Notes: generated by a model not told the origin, from the letters alone. 54,533 nt of DNA from Catenulispora rubra (GCF_015356825.1 NZ_JAACYW010000048.1:1-54533), one strand, 5' to 3'. Positions 10,397-19,181 are shown, counted from the stretch's first letter. Made by a program: numbers and translations.

Positions 10397-11956
10397 ATGG
10401 CTGAGAACTCACAACCCGGCCGCCTGGTCGGCGGCCGCTACCGTCTGGTCGACCGGCTGGGCTCCGGAGGCATGGGCCGCGTCTGGCGCGCCCACGACCA
10501 GACGCTGGGCATCGACGTGGCCATCAAAGAGGTCTCGCTGCCCTTCATGCTCTCGGAGAAGCAGCTGGCCGAGCGCCTGAGCCGGGCCGAGCGCGAGGCG
10601 CGCAACACCGTCCGGCTGCGCGACCAGCCGGGCATCGTGACCGTGCACGACGTGGTGATCAACGACGACGCGCCGTGGATCGTGATGCAGCTGGTGACCG
10701 GCAGCTCGCTGGACGAGCACCTGACCGAGCACGGCCCGCTGAGCGTGGAGAACGCAGCGAAGGTGGCCGACACCATGCTGCGCGCGCTGGCCGCCGCGCA
10801 CGCGGCGGGCATCGTGCACCGCGACGTGAAGCCGGCGAACGTGCTGCTGGCCAAGGACGGCCGGGTCCTGCTCACCGACTTCGGCATCGCCCAGGCCGAG
10901 GGCGACAGCTCCCTGACGATGACCGGCGCGGTCATCGGCTCCGCGGAGTACCTGGCGCCCGAGCGGGCCCGCGCCGAGGAGGCCGGTCCGCCCTCGGACC
11001 TGTTCTCCCTCGGCGTGACGCTGTACCAGGCGGTCGAGGGGGTCTCGCCGTTCCGCCGCGACTCGCCGACGGCCACCATGACCGCGGTGCTGTTCGAGCA
11101 GCCGGCGCCGCCGAAGAACGCCGGGCGGCTGACCGCCCTGCTGGCCGCGCTGCTGGCCAAGGACCCGTCGCAGCGCCCGACGGTGCAGGCCGCGCTGGCG
11201 ATGCTGAACGACCGCGGCACCGGTGGCACGAGCGCCGCCGGCTTCGGGGCCGGCTTCGCCGCCGCCGGCGCCACCACGCCGACGGCGATAGCGACTCCGA
11301 CCCCGCACGTGCCGATGCCGGGCATCCAGTCGCCCCCGACGAGCGCGTCGAACGCCACGCCCTACCCGGCGCCGGGACCGCAGCCGACGCCGTACCTGGC
11401 CAGCCAGGCGCTGAACCCGCCGCCGCCGCGCAAGGGCAGCGGGGGGAAGATCGCCGCCGTGGTCGCGGCGGTCGCCGTGGTCGCGGTACTGGCGACGCTC
11501 GGCGCCACGCAGCTGATGCACCACGGCTCGCCGACGGCCGGACCGACGAACTCCACGACGTCCACGAGCTCCAGCACCGACACCCCGACCAGTTCGCCGT
11601 CCACCTCGGCCCCGACGCAGGACACGTCGACGTCCAGCAGCCCGCCGAGCCCGGACGGCGTCAAGGCCGGCTGCACGGAGGCCAACCGCGACCTGAACGC
11701 CTTCAACGCCTCCAACCCGGCCGGCACCGGCGACAAGGCCTACCAGATCAAGGCCGACCACGACCTGGCCGACAAACTGGACGCCGACGCCGCGCTGGCC
11801 ACCGACCCGGCGGTGAAAACCGCGATCCAGAACGAGGCGTCGAGCTGGAACACGTTCGCGGACGACTACGCCAACGACGACACCAGCGGGATGAGCCAGA
11901 CGATCCCGCAGACGACCAAGGACATCGCCGCGGTGAACACCGCCTGCAACAGCTGA
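10397..11956 (+). CDS. Membrane-anchored Ser/Thr protein kinase (PknB-like) with extracytoplasmic sensor domain
   Basis: A 519-residue receptor kinase. The cytoplasmic kinase domain spans about 1-275: glycine loop LGSGGMGRVW (21-30), ATP-binding Lys44 in VAIKEV, catalytic loop HRDVKPANVLL (about 142-152), TDFGIAQ at about 161. A Pro/Thr-rich juxtamembrane linker follows, then one membrane span at about 352-376, a Ser/Thr-rich stalk, and a roughly 100-residue external helical domain beginning GCTEANRDLNAF with two cysteines (the second in NTACNS at the end). No PASTA repeats are present, so it probably does not sense muropeptides like PknB. The start directly abuts a 21-bp tandem repeat array. 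Substrates are unknown. Confidence 0.92.
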   Translation: MAENSQPGRLVGGRYRLVDRLGSGGMGRVWRAHDQTLGIDVAIKEVSLPFMLSEKQLAERLSRAEREARNTVRLRDQPGIVTVHDVVINDDAPWIVMQLVTGSSLDEHLTEHGPLSVENAAKVADTMLRALAAAHAAGIVHRDVKPANVLLAKDGRVLLTDFGIAQAEGDSSLTMTGAVIGSAEYLAPERARAEEAGPPSDLFSLGVTLYQAVEGVSPFRRDSPTATMTAVLFEQPAPPKNAGRLTALLAALLAKDPSQRPTVQAALAMLNDRGTGGTSAAGFGAGFAAAGATTPTAIATPTPHVPMPGIQSPPTSASNATPYPAPGPQPTPYLASQALNPPPPRKGSGGKIAAVVAAVAVVAVLATLGATQLMHHGSPTAGPTNSTTSTSSSTDTPTSSPSTSAPTQDTSTSSSPPSPDGVKAGCTEANRDLNAFNASNPAGTGDKAYQIKADHDLADKLDADAALATDPAVKTAIQNEASSWNTFADDYANDDTSGMSQTIPQTTKDIAAVNTACNS

Positions 11957-11995
11957 GCCGACGGCATTAGGGATTATCACGGAGTACCAGGGCAC

Positions 11996-12023
11996 GTCGC
12001 AGCCCGCTCGTTCGAGCTGCGAC
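11996..12023. terminator. Hairpin between convergent genes, probable bidirectional terminator
   Basis: GTCGCAGC (11996-12003) pairs with GCTGCGAC (12016-12023), and an alternative inner hairpin GCTCG-TT-CGAGC lies at 12006-12017. It sits between the kinase gene and the convergent toroid-protein gene. There is no clear T-run. Confidence 0.5.
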
Positions 12024-12072
12024 GAACTGCTGAGCCGCACCGCACTCAGCCACGAGCCGGTCCGCGCCGCAC

Positions 12073-13215
12073 TCAGGCCGCCACACACTCCGCAACAGAG
12101 CACTCGACCGGCAGCCCCTCGGGCAACCCGTCCCCGCCGAACACGGCGACCGTCGCCTTGTCCTCGGCGAGCACCGCGAGCGCCAACAACAGCGCACCGG
12201 CCGTCCAAGCGGTCTTCTCCTGCGGCCAGATCGCGGGCGGATTCCCGTCCTTGTCCGCCTCGAAGACCCGGCCGGTCCAGTACATCCCGTCGGCGTCGTC
12301 GCGCAGGTGCTGGATGTCGCGCAGCAACGTCCGCGCCCGCTCCACATCGCCGATCGCCCACAGCGCCAGCGCCAGCTCGCAGGTCTCGCCGCCGGTGACC
12401 CACGCGTTCGGCGTCACACACCGCACCCCGAGCCCCGGCACCACGAAGGTGTCCCAGCCCTCTGCGATCCGTTGCTCCGCCGCCGCACCGCGCAGCGCCG
12501 TCCCGAGAACCGGGTAGTACCAGTCCATCGAATACGTGCCCTTATCCGCGAACCGCTCCGGATGACCGGCAAGCGCGTGCCCCAACCGACCGCACGCCAG
12601 CTCCCAGTCCGGCCGGCCGTGCCCGACCTGCTCGGCGACCGCCAGCGCGCAGCGCAGCGCCTGGTACATCGACGAGCAGCCGGTTAACAGCGCCTCATCG
12701 GCCTGACGCTCCTCCTCGTCCTCGCACCACACGATCTCGCCGCCGGGCGTCTGCAACCGCAGCACGAAGTCCGTCGCCCGGCGCACCGGCGGCCACATCT
12801 CGGCCAGGAACTCCTCGTCGCCGGTGACCAGGAAGTGGTGCCAGACGCCGACCGCGATGTAGGCGGTGAAGTTGGTCTCGCGCAGCCGGTTGGTCGGCTC
12901 GGTGACGCCCTCGGGGGCGTCGGCGTAGGCCGCGTACCAGGAACCGTCAGCATTCTGCGACGCCGCCAGCCAGCGGTAGGCGGCCAGCGCCCGCTCCGGC
13001 AGCCCGGCCACGTCCAGCGCCATCGCCGCCTCGATGTGGTCCCAGGGGTCCAGGTGGCCGCCGTGGAACCAGGGGATCGCGCCGTCGGGGCGCTGGAGCG
13101 CGGCGATGCCCTCGGCGGTGGCGCGGACCTGGCCGGCGCTCAGCACCCCTTCGCCGGCCAGCAGTGCGACCGCGGCGGTGAGCCCTTCGGCCGCCGGTGC
13201 GGACCCCAGCGTCAT
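12073..13215 (-). CDS. Alpha-toroid ('prenyltransferase-like' / glycoside-hydrolase-like) protein
   Basis: A 380-residue all-helical protein with repeats typical of alpha/alpha-toroid folds: QRPDGAIPWFHGGHLDPWDH (about 42-61), then LAASQNADGSWY, PNAWVTGGETCELALALWA and IWPQEKTAWTAGALLLAL. Databases usually call such proteins 'prenyltransferase', but glucoamylase-type and squalene-cyclase-type toroids share this look. The start overlaps the upstream methyltransferase stop (ATGA at 13215-13212), so it is the third gene of the glycosyltransferase-methyltransferase operon. This suggests work on a glycolipid or cell-envelope saccharide. The catalytic role is not assignable from sequence alone. Confidence 0.7.
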   Translation of the reverse strand: MTLGSAPAAEGLTAAVALLAGEGVLSAGQVRATAEGIAALQRPDGAIPWFHGGHLDPWDHIEAAMALDVAGLPERALAAYRWLAASQNADGSWYAAYADAPEGVTEPTNRLRETNFTAYIAVGVWHHFLVTGDEEFLAEMWPPVRRATDFVLRLQTPGGEIVWCEDEEERQADEALLTGCSSMYQALRCALAVAEQVGHGRPDWELACGRLGHALAGHPERFADKGTYSMDWYYPVLGTALRGAAAEQRIAEGWDTFVVPGLGVRCVTPNAWVTGGETCELALALWAIGDVERARTLLRDIQHLRDDADGMYWTGRVFEADKDGNPPAIWPQEKTAWTAGALLLALAVLAEDKATVAVFGGDGLPEGLPVECSVAECVAA

Positions 13216-13955
13216 GCGGCGGACTTGGTGCCGGCGGGCTTAGTAGCGTCGGGCTTGGTGGCGTACACAACCAGGCTCTTGCCCAGCACCGGGTTCAGCA
13301 GCGTCTCACTCACGCGGGTGATCGCCGGGGCCTTGATGATGTCCCACTCCAGCAGCTTCTTGTACGCCTTCACCGGCGCGTTCTCGGTGTCCACGCCGAC
13401 CGCGCACTTGAGCCACCAGTACGGCGCGTGCAGAGCGTGCGCATGGTGCAGCTCGCTCGGCACCACGCCGGCGTCGCGCAGCTTCTCGACCATCTCGCGC
13501 CGCTTGTAGATCCGGATGTGGCCGCCCTCGACCTCGTGGTAGGCGTCGGACAGCGCCCAGCAGACCTTCTCCGGGAACCAGCGCGGCACGGTCACCGCCA
13601 GCCGCCCGCCGGGTTTGAGGACCCGGACCAGCTCGGACATCGCCAGCCGGTCGTCGGGCAGGTGCTCCAGCACCTCGGCGGCGACGATCGCGTCGAAGGT
13701 GGCGTCGGCGAACGGCAGGCCGTAGGCGGTGCCGCGGACCGCGATCGCGCCGGCCCCGGCCGGCACCTCGCCGGCCAGCTGCATCGCCGCGAACCACTTG
13801 GTCACCTCGGCGACCTCGTCCTGGCTGTAGTCCAGGGCGACCACGTCAGCCCCCTGACGCAGCAGCGCGAAGGCGTGCCGGCCGAAGCCGCAGCCCATGT
13901 CCAGCACCTTCTCGCCCTTGGCGATCGGGAACTTCTCGAAGTCCACGGTGAGCAC
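13212..13955 (-). CDS. Class I SAM-dependent methyltransferase (UbiE/Methyltransf_11 type)
   Basis: A 247-residue methyltransferase. The start chosen is GTG at 13955, one base after the glycosyltransferase stop, with an AAAGGCAGGGG ribosome site; a longer frame to 14099 would overlap the glycosyltransferase and reads as low-complexity shadow. The SAM loop is VLDMGCGFGRHAFAL, followed by DVVALDYS, the AEVLEHLPDD motif and LKPGGRLAVTVPRW. The gene sits between the GT4 and toroid genes with overlapping ends, so a tight operon is likely. It may methylate the product of the glycosyltransferase. The substrate is unknown. Confidence 0.85.
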   Translation of the reverse strand: MLTVDFEKFPIAKGEKVLDMGCGFGRHAFALLRQGADVVALDYSQDEVAEVTKWFAAMQLAGEVPAGAGAIAVRGTAYGLPFADATFDAIVAAEVLEHLPDDRLAMSELVRVLKPGGRLAVTVPRWFPEKVCWALSDAYHEVEGGHIRIYKRREMVEKLRDAGVVPSELHHAHALHAPYWWLKCAVGVDTENAPVKAYKKLLEWDIIKAPAITRVSETLLNPVLGKSLVVYATKPDATKPAGTKSAA

Positions 13956-13956
13956 G

Positions 13957-15276
13957 TCAGACCCCTGCCTTTCTGCCACGGAGCCTGTCGGCGGCCATGC
14001 GGTCCCAGTCGACCGGATCCCGGCCGGCCTCGATGAGCGCCCGGTAGCGCTCGGCGGTGGCGATCGCCGCGGCCCGCCACGTGAACTTCTCCAGAACACG
14101 TTCTCGTGCCGCGGCGCCCAACCGGGCCCGCAGTTCCGCGTCCCCCAGTACCCGGGTCAAAGCGGCGGCAAGCGCTGACGGATCTCCCGGCGGCACCGCC
14201 AATGTGGTCTCGCCGTCCCGGCCGGCCACCTCGGGGATCGCCCCGCCGGTGGTGGACACCAGCGCGGTCCCGCAGGACATGGCCTCGACCGCAGGCAGCG
14301 AGAAGCCCTCGTACAGCGAGGGCACGCAGGCCACCTCGGCCGAGCGGATCAAGTCGATGAGTTCGGCGTCTGATATGCCGTGCACGAAGCGCACCGCGCC
14401 GCCCAGGCCCAGGCGCTCGATCGCCTTGGCGACGACGCCGTCCTCGCGGGCCTTGCCGACCACGACCAGATGCGCGTGCTCGACCTCGACCCGCACCTTG
14501 GCCAGTGCTTCGACCAGCGGCAGCAAGCCCTTGAGCGGGACGTCGGCACTGGCGGTGGTGACGATGCGCCCGGAGACCTTGGCCACCGAGGGATCCGGGG
14601 AGAAGGTGTCGGTGTCGGCGCCGATCGGGATCGTGCTGATCCGCCGCTGCGGGACGCCGAGGTACTGCCCGATCTCGGCGGCGGAGGACGACGAGACGGT
14701 GATGATCTCCGGCAGCCGCCGCGCGACGCGGGTCTGCATCTTGGTGAAGGCGTACCAGCGGCGGACCGAGGCGCGCTTGCCCCTGGTCGGCGCGGCGGCC
14801 AGCTCCAGCTCGCGGTCCACCTGGATCGGGTGGTGGATGGTCGCCAGCGTCGGGAAGCCCAGGCGCGGCATGCCGAGCAGGCCGTAGCCGAGGCACTGGT
14901 TGTCGTGGACCACGTCGAACTCGCCCTTGCGCTCGGACAGGTGGCGCAGCGCGCGCAGCGAGAAGGTCAGCGGCTCGGGGAACCCGGCGGTCCACATCGT
15001 CCCGACCTCCAGCATGTCCACCCAGTCGCGGTACTCGTCACGCTTGGGGGTGCGGAAGGGGTCGGGCTCGCGGTACAGGTCGAGGCTGGATATCTCGGTG
15101 AGCTTGACGCCGGGTTCGGGGTCCAGCACCGGATACGGCTGGCCGGCCAGCACTTCGACGGTGTGGCCTAAGCGGGCGAGCTCTCGGGAGAGGTGCCGGA
15201 CGTAGACGCCCTGACCTCCACAAAAGGGGTTCCCCTTATACGCGAGCAAGGCTATGCGCAGTGGCACGTCCGCCAT
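13957..15276 (-). CDS. Glycosyltransferase family 4
   Basis: A 439-residue retaining GT-B glycosyltransferase. The N-terminal acceptor domain begins LRIALLAYKGNPFCGGQGVY. The C-terminal GT4 signature reads PSLYEGFSLPAVEAMSCGTA, with the EX7E motif (Glu of YEGFSLPAVEAM). The linker IPIGADTDTFSPD is also typical. It is the first gene of an operon with the methyltransferase and toroid protein. Donor and acceptor cannot be read from the sequence; GT4 members in such loci often build mannosylated or glucosylated lipids. Its promoter shares a 257-bp intergenic region with the KstR-like regulator. Confidence 0.9.
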   Translation of the reverse strand: MADVPLRIALLAYKGNPFCGGQGVYVRHLSRELARLGHTVEVLAGQPYPVLDPEPGVKLTEISSLDLYREPDPFRTPKRDEYRDWVDMLEVGTMWTAGFPEPLTFSLRALRHLSERKGEFDVVHDNQCLGYGLLGMPRLGFPTLATIHHPIQVDRELELAAAPTRGKRASVRRWYAFTKMQTRVARRLPEIITVSSSSAAEIGQYLGVPQRRISTIPIGADTDTFSPDPSVAKVSGRIVTTASADVPLKGLLPLVEALAKVRVEVEHAHLVVVGKAREDGVVAKAIERLGLGGAVRFVHGISDAELIDLIRSAEVACVPSLYEGFSLPAVEAMSCGTALVSTTGGAIPEVAGRDGETTLAVPPGDPSALAAALTRVLGDAELRARLGAAARERVLEKFTWRAAAIATAERYRALIEAGRDPVDWDRMAADRLRGRKAGV

Positions 15277-15370
15277 GCTCTATCACCTCGCTCCGTAAGT
15301 CCGTGTCCCGCCTTCACGGCTTAGACGGCGTCACGAGCGGGTCAACGGAGCATAATCCGTGGCGCTAATC

Positions 15371-15385
15371 TAGAACAAGTTCCTA
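15371..15385. promoter_or_regulatory. kstR: KstR-like operator upstream of the KstR-like gene
   Basis: TAGAACAAGTTCCTA has the perfect GAAC-AA-GTTC core of the KstR box and fits TnnAACnnGTTnnA except for the last base. It lies about 150 bp upstream of the regulator start at 15534 and about 95 bp upstream of the divergent glycosyltransferase start. Autoregulation is known for mycobacterial KstR. Confidence 0.65.
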
Positions 15386-15533
15386 CTTCGCCCGCGCCGC
15401 AGGTGGCAGAGTTGGGACGTGACACAGTTCACAGACGGTTCACATCCGGCTACCACGGCGAACACCGTCCGTGAACCGCTGTGGCCAGGATCGGAACCGC
15501 GTTCGCAGAGTCTATCGAGGTTGAGGAAAGCCC

Positions 15534-16226
15534 ATGTCGGTTGACGCGTCGGCCCCCGCCGGCCCCCCCGCTTCGGCGCCGTCGCCGGTCCCGGCCCTGA
15601 CGGAGCGTCAGGAAGCCCGCCGCCAGCGCATCCTGCGCGCCACCCAGCAGCTGGCGGCCCGCGGCGGCTTCGACGCGGTGCAGATGCGCGAGGTCGCCGA
15701 GCTGTCGGAGGTGGCGCTGGGCACCCTCTACCGCTACTTCCCATCCAAGATCCACCTGCTCGTGGCCACCATGCAGGACCAGCTGGAGCAGCTGCACGAC
15801 CAGCTGCGCCGCAAGCCCCCGGTGAGCACCGACCCCGGCGAGCGCGTGGCCGAGACCCTGATGCGCACCTTCAAGGCGCTGCAACGCGAGCCGCACCTGG
15901 CCGAGGCGATGATGCGCGCGCTGACGTTCGCCGACCGCTCGGTGTCCGCCGAGGTGGACTCGGTGAACCGGCTGATCACCGACGTCATCGCCGACGCCAT
16001 CCACTCCGGCCGCCCGCTGACCCGCGCGGAGTTCGCGGCGGTGCGCGTGGTGACGCACACGTGGCACTCGACGCTGATCACCTGGCTGTCCGGGCGGGCT
16101 TCGATCTCGCAGGTGAAGGCGGACATCGACACGGCGTGCACGCTGGTTTCGCAGGCTACTGCGACGAGTGCGGCCGGCGCGGCTGGTGCAACTGCCGGCG
16201 CCGGTTCGACCGCCGACGCGGAGTGA
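15534..16226 (+). CDS. kstR: KstR-like TetR family repressor
   Basis: A 230-residue TetR regulator. The DNA-binding domain (about 24-75) contains GGFDAVQMREVAELSEVALG and then TLYRYFPSKIHLLVATM, very close to KstR of Mycobacterium (GGYEAVQMRAVAD..., LYRYFPSKVHLLV). The ligand domain keeps the KstR-like EAMMRALTFADRSVSAEVD and THTWHSTLITWLSGRAS. KstR represses sterol-uptake and side-chain degradation genes and is released by 3-oxo-cholestenoic acid CoA thioesters. The ATG has a GAGGAAAG ribosome site. Matching boxes occur at 6495, 15371 and 22329. An unusual Pro/Ala/Ser-rich N-terminal extension of about 23 residues precedes the HTH. The identification rests on recalled sequence similarity. 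Confidence 0.8.
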   Translation: MSVDASAPAGPPASAPSPVPALTERQEARRQRILRATQQLAARGGFDAVQMREVAELSEVALGTLYRYFPSKIHLLVATMQDQLEQLHDQLRRKPPVSTDPGERVAETLMRTFKALQREPHLAEAMMRALTFADRSVSAEVDSVNRLITDVIADAIHSGRPLTRAEFAAVRVVTHTWHSTLITWLSGRASISQVKADIDTACTLVSQATATSAAGAAGATAGAGSTADAE

Positions 16227-16315
16227 CGACGCGGGGCGAAAACCCGTTGCGCTGAAAAGCGATCGTCACCCTTCGCAATCCCCTGTCACCATCGGGTCGC
16301 GAAGGGGGTGACGAC

Positions 16316-17605
16316 ATGGGGATCCAGAGTTCCCAGCTCGGTGAGTGGCTGCGCGACCTGCCGGCGGTCCGGCAGGAGTGGCTGGACCTGCAGGCGTGCA
16401 CGCAGCCGGTCGACCGGTACGAGGCGGAGTTCGGGGTCGCCCTGGCGTACGAGACCGCCGGGCTGAAGCCGCCGCACACTGTGGTCTGGGCACCGGATCC
16501 GGCGCTGGGCGCGGTGATCGCCACGGTGGTGTCCGGCTTCACGCCGCGGGCCTCGGCCAAGGTGTGGACCGAGGCGCGGCAGCGTGCGCGGCGCTCGACC
16601 GGGAACACCCACAAGAACCGCGTCTGGCAGCAGGCGGCGGCCGGGACCCGGTTCTCGGAGCGCGAGCGCGTGGACGCCGCCATCCGCTCGGCGGCGCTGG
16701 GGCTGGCGTTCACCACCCGGAACTCCAGGACGCCCGAGGCCGACGGCCTGACACTGGCCGAGCGACGGATCGAGGGGGCGCGCGCCAAGGCGTCGATGGA
16801 GGTGTGGGGGCAGCACGCGTTCTGGAGCCACGGATCTCTCGGACAGCGCCGGCTCGGCGTGCGGATGGCGTTGGACGCGCTTGGCTCCGCGGCGGAGAAG
16901 GAGTACAACGAGGCGCGCCGCCGCCATACGCCGTCCTACAACAAGGTGAGGGCGACCCTGGCCTGGGCCCGGAACCAGCACGAGGGATTGCAGGAGCTGG
17001 CGTTGCTCGACGCGCTGGCCCGACTGCACACGCAGGGCTCGCCGGCCGGGGTCGAGGGGCTGGTCCGCGTGGCGCGCTCGGCCGGGTGGTGGTGGCCGTT
17101 CCGGGACGTGGCAGTGGTCTGCGAACGTCCGTCGCTGCGCAAGGTCGACCGGGAGGGACGCCTGCACGCCGAAGACGGCCCGGCGCTGGTGTATCCGGGC
17201 GGGTTCAGCGCGTACTTCTGGCACGGACGGATCGTGCCGCGGTGGGCGGTGCTGGAGCCGACGGTCGCGCGCATCGGGGCGGAGCAGAACGTCGAGGTGC
17301 GGCGCTGCGCGATCGAGGCGCTGGGCTGGTCGCGGTTCACCGACGAGGCCGGGCTGAAGCTGGTCGACGAGTGCGCCGACCCCGGCAACCGCGGGCAGCG
17401 GCTGGCGCTGTATTCGGTGCCCGGGAAGCTGTGGGGGATGGCGGCGAACGTGCTGGTGTGCACGAACGGCACGGAGGATCTGGGCGGCGGGCGGCACACG
17501 TTCGGGCTACTGGTGCCGGTGACGGTGCGGGCGGCGCTGGGGGCCGCGGCCTGGGGTTACGGGCTGACGGCGGAGGAGTACGCGGGGCTTGAGCGGCGTG
17601 CTTGA
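16316..17605 (+). CDS. DUF6745-type protein of unknown function
   Basis: A 429-residue cytoplasmic protein with no signal or membrane segments. The C-terminal third has the DUF6745 pattern: LHAEDGPALVYPGGFSAYFW, HGRIVPRWAVLEP, then AEQNVEVRRCAIEALGW. The N-terminal part is Arg/Ala-rich and helical. The ATG at 16316 follows an AAGGGGGTGACGAC leader. A smaller gene starts 40 bp downstream on the same strand; as far as I recall such pairs recur in actinomycetes and fungi-like repeats of this domain exist. No function is known to me. Confidence 0.75.
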   Translation: MGIQSSQLGEWLRDLPAVRQEWLDLQACTQPVDRYEAEFGVALAYETAGLKPPHTVVWAPDPALGAVIATVVSGFTPRASAKVWTEARQRARRSTGNTHKNRVWQQAAAGTRFSERERVDAAIRSAALGLAFTTRNSRTPEADGLTLAERRIEGARAKASMEVWGQHAFWSHGSLGQRRLGVRMALDALGSAAEKEYNEARRRHTPSYNKVRATLAWARNQHEGLQELALLDALARLHTQGSPAGVEGLVRVARSAGWWWPFRDVAVVCERPSLRKVDREGRLHAEDGPALVYPGGFSAYFWHGRIVPRWAVLEPTVARIGAEQNVEVRRCAIEALGWSRFTDEAGLKLVDECADPGNRGQRLALYSVPGKLWGMAANVLVCTNGTEDLGGGRHTFGLLVPVTVRAALGAAAWGYGLTAEEYAGLERRA

Positions 17606-17645
17606 GGCTTCGGGCGATACGGAAACCATGGGGAGATCACGGAGA

Positions 17646-18146
17646 ATGAAGACTCTCGGCGAGGCGATCGAGGTCCACGGCATCGACGTGGACGAGCATC
17701 TCGATCGGCAGATGACGATCCCGGTGCTGACCGGGCTGCAGGCGCAGGGCGATGTGATGGTCGTGCCGCGTCCGGCGTTGGGGCCGGCCACGGCGGTGAT
17801 CCCGCGTGCCGGGCTGCCGGTGGTCCGCGGCGAGTTCGGCGGGCACACGCACATGCTGCTCGCGGAGGGCGCGGCGGCGTTCGACACGGCGGGCGGGGAC
17901 GGGAACGGGGACGGCGACGGGAACGGCGGCGGGCTGGACCTCGGGACGCTGACGGTGGCGGAGGGCGCGGTCGCGTACCTGGCGCATCCGGAGCACGCTT
18001 ACTCGGGCATCGGGCCCGGGACGTACGTGCTGCGGCGGCAGCGGGAGCTGGACACGGCACGGCCGGACGCGGAGGCGATGGCGGAGCGGGCGGTGGCGGT
18101 GGCGTCGGCTCGGGAGCGCGAGCGGGTGCGGTACGTGCGGGACTGA
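17646..18146 (+). CDS. Small partner protein of the DUF6745 gene, unknown function
   Basis: A 166-residue acidic protein that I do not recognise as a named family. It begins MKTLGEAIEVHGIDVDEHLD, contains PVVRGEFGGHTHMLLAEG, a Gly/Asp/Asn linker (about 80-96), and then LTVAEGAVAYLAHPEHAY and GIGPGTYVLRRQRE. The His-rich positions (GGHTHM, HPEHAY) could bind metal, which is speculation. The start chosen is ATG 17646 with GGGAG ten bases upstream; upstream in-frame starts at 17589 (GTG) and 17628 (ATG) are possible. It probably forms a two-gene operon with the DUF6745 gene and ends exactly where the convergent Rsm22-like gene ends. Confidence 0.7.
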   Translation: MKTLGEAIEVHGIDVDEHLDRQMTIPVLTGLQAQGDVMVVPRPALGPATAVIPRAGLPVVRGEFGGHTHMLLAEGAAAFDTAGGDGNGDGDGNGGGLDLGTLTVAEGAVAYLAHPEHAYSGIGPGTYVLRRQRELDTARPDAEAMAERAVAVASARERERVRYVRD

Positions 18147-19181
18147 TCAGTCCGCCGACGGTTGCGGGCCTTCCGACGCCGCCGACCGCTCGTTGTCTTG
18201 CGCGCCGCCCCACTCATCGCCCCAGTCGGCGTCGCGTGCCGCGCGGTACGTGTCGCCCTGGCGCTTGGAGACGAGCGTCTGGGCGACCGTGCCGTCGGGC
18301 TGGCAGAGCTGCATCATGACCAGGCCCTTGCGGATCTGGGGGTGGCGCAGGATGCGCGCCTGGGATGCCGCCGGAGCCGGGACCGGGAGGCGGGTCGCCA
18401 CGATGTAGGCGTACTTCTCATCCTCGTGGCCGAGGTCCCCGCCTTTGAGGCGGCGGTGGAGGGGGCTGCGGTGGATGCGTGAGGCGAAGTGGCACCAGTC
18501 GCGGGTGCCGAGCAGGGGGCAGGCGTCGGAGTGCGGGCACGGCGCCGCCACCCGGAGCCCCATGCCGACCAGGACGTCGCGCGCGGCCATGATCCGCTGG
18601 TAACCGTCGGGCGTCCCGGGCTCGATCACGGCGATGGTCTCGGCCCCTGCGGCCGAGGCGCGGACCAGCGCCTGCTGCGCGTCGGGCGCCAGCTCGCTCA
18701 GGACGTACGAGACGGTCACGAGATCCGCCGCCGGGACCTGCGCCGGAAACCGCACCTGCCGCCACTCCGCATGCCGCAACGCGCCCGCGAAGGCATCGCG
18801 CGCCAGCCGCCGCCCCAACTCCAGCGCGTCCGGCACCTGATCGAGCACGGTGATGTCTCGGAGCGACCCACCGAAGACGCCCGCAGCCGCCCAAGCCGCC
18901 GCCCCGGACCCACCCCCGACATCGACCAAACTCGTAGGCGCCAACCCCGCCACCCGCGCAGCCGCCGCCGCAAGCGCGCCCCGCACCGCACCCCACGTCG
19001 CCGGCATCCGGTACGCCGCATAAGCAGCGGCATCAACCCGCCCGCCGAGGATCGGCCGCTCAGCATGCCCGGGCGCCCGATAACGGGCGATCAGCCGATC
19101 AACCGACGCCTCCAGCTCCCGCAACGGAATGTCGGCGGTGGCGGCGGCAAGCGCGGCGGCAAGGTCGGTGGGGAGGTCCAT
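18147..19181 (-). CDS. Rsm22-like small ribosomal subunit methyltransferase-family protein
   Basis: A 344-residue protein of the Rsm22 family, related to yeast Rsm22 and human METTL17, which help small-subunit ribosome assembly. The SAM-like loop is SLVDVGGGSGAAAWAA, followed by SYVLSELA, and the family cysteine cluster CPHSDACPLLGTRDWCHF is present. In METTL17 four such cysteines hold an Fe-S cluster. The start is taken at ATG 19181 (MDLPTDLAAAL); upstream sequence in frame to 19361 is low-complexity and not family-like. Whether bacterial members methylate rRNA is not settled. The C-terminus has an acidic tail (DADWGDEWGG). Confidence 0.82.
   Translation of the reverse strand: MDLPTDLAAALAAATADIPLRELEASVDRLIARYRAPGHAERPILGGRVDAAAYAAYRMPATWGAVRGALAAAAARVAGLAPTSLVDVGGGSGAAAWAAAGVFGGSLRDITVLDQVPDALELGRRLARDAFAGALRHAEWRQVRFPAQVPAADLVTVSYVLSELAPDAQQALVRASAAGAETIAVIEPGTPDGYQRIMAARDVLVGMGLRVAAPCPHSDACPLLGTRDWCHFASRIHRSPLHRRLKGGDLGHEDEKYAYIVATRLPVPAPAASQARILRHPQIRKGLVMMQLCQPDGTVAQTLVSKRQGDTYRAARDADWGDEWGGAQDNERSAASEGPQPSAD

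Noticed and set aside
13956..14099. Longer N-terminus of the methyltransferase (start at 14099)
   Set aside because: It would overlap the glycosyltransferase by 143 bp and reads as Arg/Ser/Pro shadow; GTG at 13955 has a good ribosome site.
14093..14104. AGAACACGTTCT, a KstR-box-like palindrome
   Set aside because: It lies inside the coding sequence near the 3' end of the glycosyltransferase gene, far from the 5' end; probably chance or at most a weak site.
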